A stretch of 64,000 nt of DNA from CAVURS01 sp963834425. Its GTDB lineage: Bacteria; Actinomycetota; Actinomycetes; Actinomycetales; CAVURS01. Shown here piece after piece: positions 25,474-33,636 of this stretch. The stretch lies in assembly GCA_963834425.1 (NCBI GenBank), contig CAWIBR010000004.1, positions 62,001-126,000 on the forward strand, given 5' to 3'. The position numbers and the translations under genes are program-made. The notes beneath the pieces are model-generated. The model saw only the letters and a program-made list of their open reading frames with translations. It had not been told where the DNA came from and did no database searches. The first letter of the stretch is position 1; every line of letters begins with the position of its first letter.

Positions 25474-26432
25474 CGCCGCTGCATCAGCAGTGAGTAGAGC
25501 GTCTGCTGGATGGTCTCCCGGACCTGGTCGGTCAGGTCGAAGACGAGCATCGGGTCGTCGGCCGCGGCCGCACCGTGGTGGGCGGTCTCGACCGGCGTAC
25601 CGAACTCGATGATCCACTTGCTCGGCAACGGAACCAGGCCGAGCGGCCCCAGCAGCGGGAAGGTCGGCGTCACCGGCACGTAGGGCAACCCCAACAAGCG
25701 GGCCAGCGGCTTCACGTTGCCGATGATCGGATAGATCTCTTCGGCGCCGACGATCGAGCACGGGATGATCGGCACGCCGGCCCGCATGGCCGCCGAGACG
25801 AAGCCGCCGCGGCCGAACCGCTGCAGCTTGTAGCGCTCGGAGAACGGCTTGCCGATGCCCTTGAAGCCTTCCGGCCAGACCCCGACCAGCTCGCCGCCGA
25901 GCAACAGCCGCTCGGCGTCGGCGTTCGTGGCGAGCGTCGAGCCGCCCTTGCGGGCCAGCTCCCCCACGACCGGCGTCTGGAAGACGATGTCGGCGCCGAG
26001 CATCCGCAGGTGCCGGTGCTGGGGGTGCTCGTCGTGCACGGCCAGCTGGGTCATCAGGCTGTCGAGCGCCACCGTGCCGGAATGGTTGGCGACGAGGAGC
26101 GCGCCCCCACTCTCCGGGATGTTCTCGATGCCGCGGACCTCGACCCGGAACCACTGCCGGTAGAGCGGGCGCAGGGCCGGCAGCAGGACGTTCTCGGCCA
26201 GGTCCACGTCGTAGCCGAACTCGTCGACCGTGTAGTCGCCCTCGAACCGGCGCCGCAGGAACGCGAGCACGGCGGCCGCCTGGCGCTCGAGGCCGCCTTC
26301 GTCCTGCGGGTCCGGGACCGCCTCGGGCTCGGCCGACCCGGCGTCGTCCTCGATGTCGGACTCGACGTCCTCCGGCCGGTCCTCGTCGCGCAGGCGGCGA
26401 GCGCCGTCGATGGGGATCACCCGCCCGGCCAT
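25458..26432 (-). CDS. PlsC-type lysophospholipid/1-acylglycerol-phosphate acyltransferase
   Basis: 324 aa. Acyltransferase block I is ANHSGTVALDSL (about 116-127), where the His-Asp spacing is longer than the textbook HX4D but is seen in the Rv0502-like actinobacterial subfamily. Block III is GVWPEGFKGIGK and block IV VPIIPCSIVG. The first 50 residues are acidic and likely disordered. Stop TAG 25458 lies within a tandem repeat that triplicates the C-terminal codons. One-base overlap with the upstream epimerase gene indicates an operon; Rv0501-Rv0502 of Mycobacterium show the same pairing. Confidence 0.9.
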   Translation of the reverse strand: MAGRVIPIDGARRLRDEDRPEDVESDIEDDAGSAEPEAVPDPQDEGGLERQAAAVLAFLRRRFEGDYTVDEFGYDVDLAENVLLPALRPLYRQWFRVEVRGIENIPESGGALLVANHSGTVALDSLMTQLAVHDEHPQHRHLRMLGADIVFQTPVVGELARKGGSTLATNADAERLLLGGELVGVWPEGFKGIGKPFSERYKLQRFGRGGFVSAAMRAGVPIIPCSIVGAEEIYPIIGNVKPLARLLGLPYVPVTPTFPLLGPLGLVPLPSKWIIEFGTPVETAHHGAAAADDPMLVFDLTDQVRETIQQTLYSLLMQRRSVFF

Positions 26433-27421
26433 CAGTGGGCTCCGACCAGGGTCCGGACGCCCGGGAGACCGCCACCGCGGTGCAGCCGGGCGAAGTCCTC
26501 GAACGCTTTCCGCGTCGTGAACCGGGGCTCGAGCCCGAGCACCTCGCGCATCCGGGTCGTGTCCAGGCCCCGCCCGTAGGCCAGGAACATCATCTGGTCG
26601 GGCGAGAAGTCGGCCAGCCCCGAGCGTCGCACCAGCTGGCCGACCCAGCCGCTGGAGTTCAGCGGGACCGGGATGGTCGGCCGGCCGATCAGCCGGGCCG
26701 CCTGCTTGGTGGTCACCACGCCGTCGCCGGCGACGTTGACCACCCCGACCGGCGAGCCTTGGGTGGCCAGCCGCATCGCCTCGACGGCGTCGTCCTCGTG
26801 GACGAACTGGATCCGCGCGTCGTACCCGAACGGGATCGGGATCAGCGGGAGCGTGAAGTAGTCGGTCAGGGCGGTCCGGATCCCGGGCCCGATGATGTTG
26901 GCAAAGCGCAGCGTCGAGACCTCGACATCCGGCCGACGCCGGGAGAAACCCCGGACGTAGCCCTCGACCTCGACCGAGTCCTTGCCAAAACCGCTGCGCG
27001 GCATGGCTTTCGGCCCGGTGTCCTCCGTGAACATGGCCGGGTCGCGCGGGGAGGTGCCGTAGACCGCGGACGACGACTTGACCACCAGCCGCTTCAGCGA
27101 CGGCGCCTTCTGGCAGGCCGCGAGCAGCTGCATGGTGCCGATGACGTTGATCTCCTTCTGGGAGACCCGCCCACCGGCCGAGACCGGGGTGGCGATGACG
27201 TTCATGTGCACCACGGTGTCGACACCGGTGTCGGCGATGACTCTGGCGATCACCGGGTTGCGGATGTCGGCGCGCACGAACTGGGCGCCGCCGATGTCGT
27301 GCGGCGGCGGGATGACATCCACACCGATCACCCGGGGCGCGTCGGGCTCGTTGCTCAGCGCTCGGGCGAACCGCCCGCCGAGGTACCGGGAGACCCCGGT
27401 CACGAGCACGACGCGCGTCAT
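26432..27421 (-). CDS. NAD-dependent epimerase/dehydratase (extended SDR)
   Basis: 329 aa. NAD-binding VTGVSRYLGGRFARAL at the N-terminus with a GxxRYLG variant of the usual GxxGxxG, SSSAVYGTSPRDP for the catalytic region. The catalytic Tyr-x3-Lys is not in its classic form; KSSSAVYG and FGKDSVE are the nearest elements, so activity may be atypical. GGAG lies 8 nt before ATG 27421. Co-transcribed with the acyltransferase. Sugar or lipid substrate unknown. Confidence 0.87.
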   Translation of the reverse strand: MTRVVLVTGVSRYLGGRFARALSNEPDAPRVIGVDVIPPPHDIGGAQFVRADIRNPVIARVIADTGVDTVVHMNVIATPVSAGGRVSQKEINVIGTMQLLAACQKAPSLKRLVVKSSSAVYGTSPRDPAMFTEDTGPKAMPRSGFGKDSVEVEGYVRGFSRRRPDVEVSTLRFANIIGPGIRTALTDYFTLPLIPIPFGYDARIQFVHEDDAVEAMRLATQGSPVGVVNVAGDGVVTTKQAARLIGRPTIPVPLNSSGWVGQLVRRSGLADFSPDQMMFLAYGRGLDTTRMREVLGLEPRFTTRKAFEDFARLHRGGGLPGVRTLVGAH

Positions 27422-27445
27422 CAGGTCACTCCGAACCGCGGGAGG

Positions 27446-27544
27446 TCACTTCTTGTTGCGACGCTGGTGACGCGTCTTGCGCAGCAGCTTGCGATGCTTC
27501 TTCTTCGCCATACGCTTGCGGCGCTTCTTGATGACAGAGCCCAC
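27446..27544 (-). CDS. Small ribosomal protein bS22 (AURKAIP1/COX24 domain)
   Basis: 32 aa, almost entirely Lys/Arg: begins VGSVIKKRRKRMAKKKHRK and ends RNKK. This is the actinobacteria-specific bS22 seen in mycobacterial ribosome structures, related to mitochondrial mS38. Start GTG 27544, with GAGGA just upstream and a TAGGCT -10 candidate at 27588-27583. Too short for routine gene calling. Lies between the epimerase and the BldC-like gene, its usual neighbourhood. Confidence 0.9.
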   Translation of the reverse strand: MGSVIKKRRKRMAKKKHRKLLRKTRHQRRNKK

Positions 27545-27672
27545 GGGTCCTCGCACTCAGTTGACGGACGTCTCAGCGTCGCAGCCTACCGTCCGTAGCG
27601 GGTGCCGAGTTCTCGCGCTCCGGTGCCCTGCTGTGCGCTCCGGCCATCGGGTGCGCTCAGGTGCGCTTACGG

Positions 27673-27873
27673 TCAGGCCGTGTCCACGTAGGACGTCTTC
27701 AGGTAGTCGTGGACCGCCTGCTCCGGCACCCGGAAGGAGCGGCCGACCCGTACGGCGGGCAGCTCCCCGGAGTGCACGAGGCGATAGACGGTCATCTTGG
27801 AGACGCGCATGATCGTTGCCACTTCGGCCACGGTCAGAAACCGCACCTCAGCGAGCTGACGCTCAGAAGCCAT
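27673..27873 (-). CDS. BldC-type helix-turn-helix protein (excisionase/MerR-like)
   Basis: 66 aa single-domain DNA-binding protein. FLTVAEVATIMRVSKMTVYRLVHSGELPAVRVGRSFRV is the winged HTH typical of BldC and excisionase-family proteins. AAGGA lies about 10 nt before ATG 27873. BldC controls the onset of development in Streptomyces; presence beside bS22 and near the BldN-like sigma factor is common in actinomycetes, but I cannot tell whether this is the BldC orthologue or a paralogue. Confidence 0.9.
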   Translation of the reverse strand: MASERQLAEVRFLTVAEVATIMRVSKMTVYRLVHSGELPAVRVGRSFRVPEQAVHDYLKTSYVDTA

Positions 27874-28173
27874 GCTGCACCGATCCTTCGAGCACGCCCC
27901 GTAGCGCCGGCTTCCCCACCGGCGAACGTCCACGTCCGTGCGAGGCCTCACGATAGGGGCAGATGTGGCGCGTGGGGAAGGGGTTGTACGGACTGTGACC
28001 CGCCCAGCCGATATCCAGGCAGGTTTCAGGGGAGAGCATCAGAGCAAGCAGAGGACGAACGCGCTGGTACGGCGCGGGGCTGGCTCAGGCGTGCGGGTCG
28101 CCTTTTCTCCCTATTGATGCAACTCTGCGCCAAATGCGACACCAGATTGCATCAATAGCAGCGTCGAGCTGCG
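27874..28173. other. 300 bp gene-free spacer upstream of BldC-like gene
   Basis: Holds the AAGGA ribosome site of the BldC-like gene near its right-to-left start, and a perfect 12 bp inverted repeat at 28111-28158 next to acuC. No further gene or clear promoter hexamer seen. Confidence 0.6.
28111..28158. terminator. AT-rich perfect inverted repeat after acuC
   Basis: CTATTGATGCAA (28111-28122) and TTGCATCAATAG (28147-28158) are perfect 12 bp arms around 24 nt that contain a further short CTG/CAG pair. It begins 16 bp after the acuC stop, so a terminator is the simplest reading, but AT-rich arms are odd in this genome and no T-run follows. Confidence 0.5.
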
Positions 28174-29386
28174 TCAGTCGAACCAGGGGTCCAGGCCGTG
28201 CAGGGGGAAGACCGCCTGGCGGGTGGCCAGGATGGCCCGGTCGACCGGGTCGTCGGGGTCGACGCCCAGTGACCACGAGCGCCAGCTCGGCGGACCCTCC
28301 GGCTGCCCAGGACGGGACAGGTCGGACATCAGCGTCGGGACCCGGCCGGCCGAACCGCCCCTCGACGTACTCCCGCCAGGGCGCCGGCACGGCCGAGGCC
28401 GGCTCGATCGGTGCGTGCGCGGCGATGGCAACCAGGTGGGTCCAGGTGCGGGGGACGACCTCGAGCACGGCGTAACCGCCACCGCCGAGGGCCAGCCACT
28501 TCCCGTCACAGACCTCGTGGGCCAGCTCGTGCAGCGCCATGGCCGCCGCCCGCTGACCGTCAACCGACATCTCCAGGTGGGCCAGCGGGTCCAGGGCATG
28601 GGTGTCGCAGCCGTGCTGGGTGACCAAGACGTCCGGCCGGAACTCCCGGACCAGCTCGGGGACGACCGAGTGGATCGCCCGCAGCCACTGGCCGTCGCCG
28701 GTGCCGGGCGGCAAGGCCACGTTGACCGCCGTCCCCTCGGCGCCGGACCCGCCGATCTCGCCCGGGAAGCCAGTGCCCGGGAAGAGCATCCGGCCGCTCT
28801 CGTGCACCGAGATGGTGAGCACCCGCGGGTCGTCCCAGAAGATGTCCTGCACGCCGTCGCCGTGATGGACGTCGATGTCGACGTAGGCCACTCGCTGCGC
28901 GCCGTTGGCGAGCAGCCAGCGGATCGCGATCGCGACGTCGTTGTAGATGCAGAAGCCGCCGGCTCGATCGGCCATGGCGTGGTGCAGACCGCCACTGAAG
29001 TTGACGCCGTGCGCCGCCTCGCCTCGCCACACGGCCTCGACCGCGGTCAGACTGCCGCCGACGATCCGCGCGCTGGCCTCATGCATGCCGGCGAAGGCCG
29101 GGTCGTCCTCAGTTCCCAAGCCCCGCAACGGATCTGCGGTCCGCGGATCGGCTGCTGCCGACCGCACCGCCTCGATGTACGCCGGGTCGTGGACGGTCCG
29201 CAGGAACTCCTCGATCGCGGGGTCGGCCGGCACGACCTGGACCTGGGGCAGGTCGAAGAGCCCCATCTCCCGGCACAGCCGCGCCGTCAGGTCGAGCCGG
29301 ATCGGCGTCATCGGATGGGTCGGCCCGAAGTCATAGCCCGTCAGGGCGTCGTCCCAGACGACGCGGGCCTGGACGGGTGCCGTCAT
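28174..29386 (-). CDS. acuC: AcuC-type histone deacetylase family protein, frameshifted near 28278
   Basis: About 403 aa zinc-dependent deacetylase. HDAC motifs GGLHHAMADRAGGFCIYND, VAYVDIDVHHGDGVQDIFW and ISVHESGRMLFPGTGF carry the charge relay and zinc ligands (Asp-His-Asp). In Bacillus AcuC deacetylates acetyl-CoA synthetase. The continuous frame runs into Arg/Pro junk to 28085, while the adjacent frame encodes the normal ending WSLGVDPDDPVDRAILATRQ through HGLDPWFD, stop 28174; one base is missing near 28272-28284. Followed upstream by a GNAT acetyltransferase gene 3 bp away, an acetylase/deacetylase pairing typical of acu loci. Confidence 0.9.
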
Positions 29387-29389
29387 GGG

Positions 29390-29941
29390 TCAGCGCGACT
29401 GCGAGTTCGGCACCGAGCCGGGGTCGTCGCTGACCGGCAGCACCATCGCCATCTCGGTGAGCGTCTGGTCGGTGCGGACCGGGCGGCGAGAGTCCGAGGG
29501 CCGGAAGCCGTAGCTGCTGTAGAACGCCACCGCGCGGCCGTTGTCGACCACGACCCACAGCATCAGATGGGTGCGGTCCTGCTTGCGAGCCTCGGCCGCC
29601 GCCGCGTCGACCAGGCGCCACGCGACGCCGGTCCCGCGGGCCTGGGGGTCGACCCACATGCCGAACAGCTCGGCCACCCGCTGGGTCACCTGCAGGTCGC
29701 TGTCGTCGTCGATCGGCAGGGCGTCCCCGAGCGAGGCCACGCCGACCTCCTGGTCGTCGCGCTGGGCGAGCAGACGCGTGCTGCGCCGCATCCGCAACCG
29801 CCAGAAGTCCTCGTCGTAGCCGGACTCCTCGTCGTACCGGCTGACGAACGCCTCCGGCGACTCCTTCAGCGCGGCCAGACGCATCTGGCGGTAGGTCTCC
29901 CAGTCGCCCTCCGCCAGCACACGCACGGTCACCTCACTCAT
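29390..29941 (-). CDS. GNAT family N-acetyltransferase
   Basis: 183 aa. The acetyl-CoA-binding motif A is LFGMWVDPQARGTGVAWRLVDAAA (R/QxxGxG/A form ARGTGVA) and motif B is VVVDNGRAVAFYSSYGF. GGAGG lies 8 nt before ATG 29941. Directly upstream of acuC (3 bp), so the two share a transcript. It might be the AcuA-like partner acetylating a protein lysine, or a small-molecule acetyltransferase. Confidence 0.88.
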   Translation of the reverse strand: MSEVTVRVLAEGDWETYRQMRLAALKESPEAFVSRYDEESGYDEDFWRLRMRRSTRLLAQRDDQEVGVASLGDALPIDDDSDLQVTQRVAELFGMWVDPQARGTGVAWRLVDAAAAEARKQDRTHLMLWVVVDNGRAVAFYSSYGFRPSDSRRPVRTDQTLTEMAMVLPVSDDPGSVPNSQSR

Positions 29942-30013
29942 ACGCTCAGCCTCCCAGACCGGGCCCCCTGCGCGCTCTTCAGGGCCTGTGGATCCCCCGT
30001 GAACCCGCTGAAA

Positions 30014-30832
30014 TCATCCCTGCCCGGACGCCAGCTCGCGACTGCGGTCTCGGGCGGCCTCCATCGCGGTCAGGAACGCCGCCCGCACCTTGTGGTCGTC
30101 CAGCTGACGCAGCGCGGCCATCGTCGTACCGGCCGGGCTGGAGACCTGCTCGCGGAGCACCGTCGGATGCTCGCCCGTCTCCCGGAGCATGGTCGCTGCG
30201 CCGTAGAGCGTCTGCACCACCAGCTCGGTCGAGGTCGCACGCGGCAGGCCGAGCAGGACGCCGGCCTCGATCATCGCCTCGACGACGTAGAAGATGTACG
30301 CCGGGCCCGAGCCGGAGATCGCGGTGACCGCGTCCTGGTAGTTCTCGGGCACCCGGATGACCTTGCCGCAGGAGCGCAGCAGAGCCTCGGCCTCCTCCAG
30401 ATGCGAGTCGTCGCAATGGGATCCGGCGCTGATGGCCGCCATGCCCTCGTCGACGAGCGCCGGCGTGTTGGGCATGACCCGCACCACCGGCGTGCCCTGG
30501 GGCAGGCGGGTCTGCAGGAACTCGGTGGTGATGCCCGCGGCCAGCGAGACAACGAGGGTGCCCGGCCGCAGGTGCTCGAAGACCTCGGCCAGCACCGTGC
30601 TCATGTCCTGCGGCTTGACGACCAGCACCAGCGTCGTGGCCTTCGCCGCGGCCTCGTCGTTGTCGACGACCCGGACGTCGTACTTCGCGGTCAGCTCGGC
30701 GACCCGCTCGGGCCGGCGCTCGGCGACGAGCAGGTCCTCGGCGGCGCGCCCCGACCGCAGCAGCCCGGAGAGCAGCGTCTCCCCCATGACTCCGGCGCCC
30801 ACGATCGCGACCGTGCCGTTTCCGGCGCCCAT
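30014..30832 (-). CDS. proC: Pyrroline-5-carboxylate reductase ProC
   Basis: 272 aa, last step of proline synthesis (NADPH). Dinucleotide site VAIVGAGVMGETLLSGLLRSG at the N-terminus, VKPQDM, VRVMPNTPALVDEGM, and the substrate-binding signature GSGPAYIFYVVEAMIEAGV with LREQVSSPAGTT. GGGAGA lies a few nt before ATG 30832. Sits 11 bp downstream of a proline dehydrogenase gene on the same strand, so synthesis and breakdown of proline are encoded side by side, suggesting a proline/P5C cycle. Confidence 0.95.
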   Translation of the reverse strand: MGAGNGTVAIVGAGVMGETLLSGLLRSGRAAEDLLVAERRPERVAELTAKYDVRVVDNDEAAAKATTLVLVVKPQDMSTVLAEVFEHLRPGTLVVSLAAGITTEFLQTRLPQGTPVVRVMPNTPALVDEGMAAISAGSHCDDSHLEEAEALLRSCGKVIRVPENYQDAVTAISGSGPAYIFYVVEAMIEAGVLLGLPRATSTELVVQTLYGAATMLRETGEHPTVLREQVSSPAGTTMAALRQLDDHKVRAAFLTAMEAARDRSRELASGQG

Positions 30833-30843
30833 GCCTGTCTCCC

Positions 30844-31779
30844 TCAGCCCTTGGACAACAACGAACGCACGAAGAATGCCGTGTTGGCGGGGCGCTCGGC
30901 CATCCGCCGCATCAGGTAGCCGTACCACTGGTCGCCGTACGGCACGTAGACGCGCATCTTCTCGCCCTGCCCGGCCAGGCGGCGCTGCTCGTCCGGCCGG
31001 ATGCCGTAGAGCATCTGGTACTCGTAGCTCCCCTTGTCGCGGTGGTTGCGCACGATCAAGGTGTTGGCAATCGCGACCAGGCGCGGGTCGTGGGTCGCGA
31101 CCATGGGGTAACCCTGTCCGGCCATCAAGACCTTCAAGCAGCGGACGTACGACGCGTCGACATCCCGATTCGATTGGTAGGCAGCGGATTCCGGCTCGTC
31201 GTAGGCCCCTTTGCACAGCCGGACCCGCGAGCCCTCGCGGCTGAGGTCGCGGCAGTCACCCTCGGTGCGGCGCAGGTAGGCCTGGACAACCGCGCCGACC
31301 CAGGGGAAGTCGGCCCGCAGCTCGCCCAGGATCGACAGCGTCGAGTCGGTCGTCGTGTGGTCCTCCATGTCGAGCGTGACCGTCGTGCCGGCAGCGCCCG
31401 CCGCGCGGCAGATCTCGCGCGCGTGGTCGAGGGCGATCCGCTCGCCGTCGCCCGGCAGCGCCTGCCCGACGGCGGACAGCTTGACCGAGACCTCGGCCCG
31501 GTTGTCCTGGGTCAGCCCGGCGTCGGACAGCTGCCGGAGCAGGTCGAGGTAGGCGTCGGTGGTGGCCCGGGCCTGGGCCAGGTCGAGGGTGTCCTCGCCG
31601 AGGTGGTCCAGGGTGACCAGGCGACCGCTGGCGACCAGCTGGTCGGCCGCGCGTACCCCGTCCTCGGTGGCGGCACCGGCGACGTAGCGAGCGACGACGT
31701 TGCGGCTCACCGGCGCGGTCTCGACCAGGTGGCGGACCCGCTCGCTCTTGGACAGCTGGAGCAGACCCTGGCGCAGCAC
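30844..31779 (-). CDS. Proline dehydrogenase (monofunctional)
   Basis: 311 aa FAD-dependent TIM-barrel enzyme oxidising proline to P5C and feeding electrons to the quinone pool. EVSVKLSAVG, VTLDMEDHTTTDSTL, QAYLRRTEGDCRDL, RLCKGAYDEPES and the C-terminal YGxQWYGYLMRRMAERPANT substrate-binding helix are diagnostic. Start GTG 31779 is 7 nt after a TAGCCT -10 box. No P5C dehydrogenase gene is adjacent. Confidence 0.94.
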   Translation of the reverse strand: MLRQGLLQLSKSERVRHLVETAPVSRNVVARYVAGAATEDGVRAADQLVASGRLVTLDHLGEDTLDLAQARATTDAYLDLLRQLSDAGLTQDNRAEVSVKLSAVGQALPGDGERIALDHAREICRAAGAAGTTVTLDMEDHTTTDSTLSILGELRADFPWVGAVVQAYLRRTEGDCRDLSREGSRVRLCKGAYDEPESAAYQSNRDVDASYVRCLKVLMAGQGYPMVATHDPRLVAIANTLIVRNHRDKGSYEYQMLYGIRPDEQRRLAGQGEKMRVYVPYGDQWYGYLMRRMAERPANTAFFVRSLLSKG

Positions 31780-31786
31780 GGGCCCC

Positions 31787-31792
31787 AGGCTA
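31787..31792 (-). promoter_or_regulatory. -10 element TAGCCT for leaderless proline dehydrogenase gene
   Basis: TAGCCT (minus) ends 7 nt before GTG 31779; drives proline dehydrogenase and probably proC. Confidence 0.5.
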
Positions 31793-31824
31793 CGGCCCGG
31801 GCTCCGATCCAGCCGCCGCAGCGG

Positions 31825-32655
31825 TCAGGGGGCGGCGGCGACCAGGTTGAGGCGGGCGAAGGCGAGGGCCTCGGCGAGATCGGCCTCCCGCTCGGCCAGG
31901 TCGACGGCCCGCCGGGTCGACACCTCGACCACGACGTTGCCGGCCCAACCCTTGGCGGCCAACCGTTCGAGCAGCTCGGCGCAGGGTTGCCCACCACGGC
32001 CGGGCACCAGGTGCTCGTCCTTGGCGCTGCCCGAGCCGTCGGCCAGGTGCAGGTGGACCAGCCGGTCGCCGAGCGCCTCGGCCATCGCGATCGGATCGAC
32101 ACCGGCGGTGGCCGTGTGCGAGACGTCGAGGGTGACGTGCTCGTAGGGCTGACCGACCGGGTCCCAGTGCGGCAGGTAGGCCATCAGCTCCCGGCCGCGG
32201 GCCCGCCAGGGAAACATGTTCTCCACGGCAACGGCCACACCGAACTCGGCCTCCAGCTCGGCCACCCCGACGGCGAACCCGCGGGCGTAGTCGCGCTGCC
32301 AGCGAAATGGTGGATGCACGACAACTGTCCCGGCGCCGATGGCCAGGGCGACCTCGCACGAGGTCCGCAGCTTGGGCCACGGGTCGGTGCCCCAGACCCG
32401 CTGGGTGATCAGCAGGGTCGGCGCGTGCAGCGAGACGATCGGCAGGCCGTGGTGCTCGGACAGCGCGCGCAGGGCCTCCGGGTTCTGGCTCACCGGGTCG
32501 GTCCAGACCATGACCTCGATGCCGTCGTAGCCCAGTCGCGCGGCGATCTCGAAGGTCGTCGCGCAGTTGAGCGGGTACGCCGAGGCGGTCGACAGCGAGA
32601 CCTTGGCCGGCGTCACGCGCACGACGCCGTCCTCGGCGACCTGGAACTCGGCCAT
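31825..32655 (-). CDS. Sugar phosphate isomerase/epimerase (xylose isomerase-like TIM barrel)
   Basis: 276 aa. AP-endonuclease-2/xylose-isomerase fold with a probable metal site built from IEVMVW (Glu), VVVHPPF (His), VAVENMF (Glu), TLDVSH (Asp, His), HLHLADGSG (His, Asp) and VVVEVS (Glu). Substrate unknown; related actinobacterial proteins sit next to ppx/gppA. ATG 32655 is preceded by GAGGAG and a TAGGCT -10 box 6 nt away. Confidence 0.85.
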   Translation of the reverse strand: MAEFQVAEDGVVRVTPAKVSLSTASAYPLNCATTFEIAARLGYDGIEVMVWTDPVSQNPEALRALSEHHGLPIVSLHAPTLLITQRVWGTDPWPKLRTSCEVALAIGAGTVVVHPPFRWQRDYARGFAVGVAELEAEFGVAVAVENMFPWRARGRELMAYLPHWDPVGQPYEHVTLDVSHTATAGVDPIAMAEALGDRLVHLHLADGSGSAKDEHLVPGRGGQPCAELLERLAAKGWAGNVVVEVSTRRAVDLAEREADLAEALAFARLNLVAAAP

Positions 32656-32661
32656 CTCCTC

Positions 32662-32667
32662 AGCCTA
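32662..32667 (-). promoter_or_regulatory. -10 element TAGGCT for isomerase gene
   Basis: TAGGCT (minus) lies 6 nt before ATG 32655. The intervening GAGGAG could instead be a ribosome site of a longer mRNA, so leaderless status is less sure here. Confidence 0.4.
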
Positions 32668-32673
32668 AGAGGC

Positions 32674-33600
32674 CTAGCCGGACATCGTGTCCAGCCGCCG
32701 CAGGATGATCCCCTCGCGCAGGGCCCAGGGGCAGATGTCGAGCTCGCTCACCCCGAGCAGGTCCATCGCGGCGTCGGCGACGAGCGCACCGGCCAGCAGC
32801 TGCCCGGCCCGCTCCGGCGAGACGCCCTGCAGCTCACGACGCCGGGCCGTGGTCAGGCCGGCCAACCGGTCGACGAGCGCGGCCACGTCGCTCGCCCGCA
32901 GCTCGCGTGCGGCGTACGGGCCGTCGGAGGAGGGCGCGGCACCGGCGACCCGGGCGAGCGAGCGCAGGGTCTTGGAGGTGCCGACGACCCGGTCCGGCGT
33001 CCCGGTCTTGACCACCGCCCGCACGACGGCACCGATCTCGACCCGGATGTAGCGACGCAGCGCGCGCACGTCGTCCGCGCTGGGCGGGTCGCCCGGCAGG
33101 CGCTCCCGGGTGAGCCGGCCGGCGCCGAGCGGCAGGCTCAGCGCGGCGTCCGGCACCTCGTCGATGCCGGCCGCGATCTCCAGCGAGCCGCCGCCGATGT
33201 CGAGCGCGAGCAGGTGGCCGCTCGACCAGCCGAACCAGCGGCGTACGGCGAGGAAGGTCAGCCGCGCCTCGTCCTGGCCGGACAGCACCTGCAACGGCGC
33301 GCCGGTGCTGGACCGGATGGCGGCCAGGACCGCCTCGCCGTTGGGGGCCTCGCGGATCGCGCTCGTCGCGAAGGCGAGGACCTCCTGCACGCCCTGGTCC
33401 TCGGCGATCCGCATCACGTCGGTGACGATCTCGCCCAGGGCGGTCGCACCCTTCGTGGCGATCTGCCCGTCCACGAGGTACTCAGCCAGCCGCAGCGACA
33501 CCTTGTGGGAGTACGCCGGGAGCGGGCGGGCCCCCGGGTGCGCATCGACGACCAGCAGGTGGACGGTGTTGGAGCCGATGTCCAGCACGCCGAGCCGCAT
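32674..33600 (-). CDS. Ppx/GppA family phosphatase (exopolyphosphatase-like)
   Basis: 308 aa, short actinobacterial form lacking the C-terminal HD domain. ASKHA-fold nucleotide motifs LGVLDIGSNTVHLLV at the N-terminus and LALDIGGGSLEIA in the middle, catalytic region ATSAIREAPNGE. Acts on polyphosphate or (p)ppGpp-type nucleotides. Start ATG 33600 is 6 nt after TACGGT. Divergent from the Cys-rich protein gene with only 36 bp between starts. Confidence 0.92.
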   Translation of the reverse strand: MRLGVLDIGSNTVHLLVVDAHPGARPLPAYSHKVSLRLAEYLVDGQIATKGATALGEIVTDVMRIAEDQGVQEVLAFATSAIREAPNGEAVLAAIRSSTGAPLQVLSGQDEARLTFLAVRRWFGWSSGHLLALDIGGGSLEIAAGIDEVPDAALSLPLGAGRLTRERLPGDPPSADDVRALRRYIRVEIGAVVRAVVKTGTPDRVVGTSKTLRSLARVAGAAPSSDGPYAARELRASDVAALVDRLAGLTTARRRELQGVSPERAGQLLAGALVADAAMDLLGVSELDICPWALREGIILRRLDTMSG

Positions 33601-33606
33601 GCGCGA

Positions 33607-33612
33607 ACCGTA
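33607..33612 (-). promoter_or_regulatory. -10 element TACGGT for leaderless ppx/gppA-type gene
   Basis: TACGGT (minus) ends 6 nt before ATG 33600. Confidence 0.5.
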
Positions 33613-33624
33613 GCGAAGCCGCCC

Positions 33625-33630
33625 TAGGCT
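33625..33630 (+). promoter_or_regulatory. -10 element TAGGCT for leaderless Cys-rich protein gene
   Basis: TAGGCT ends 6 nt before GTG 33637; with the box at 33607 it makes a back-to-back promoter pair in a 36 bp gap. Confidence 0.5.
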
Positions 33631-33636
33631 GCAGTC

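Noticed and set aside
27601..27672. GCGCTC repeats upstream of bS22 as an operator array
   Set aside because: Only short hexamers at irregular spacing; not distinguishable from GC-rich background.
28223..30919. Very long open frame on the plus strand over acuC, GNAT and proC
   Set aside because: It is antisense to three clearly recognisable genes; long shadow frames are normal at this GC content and its composition (His/Arg/Gln-rich) has no family features.
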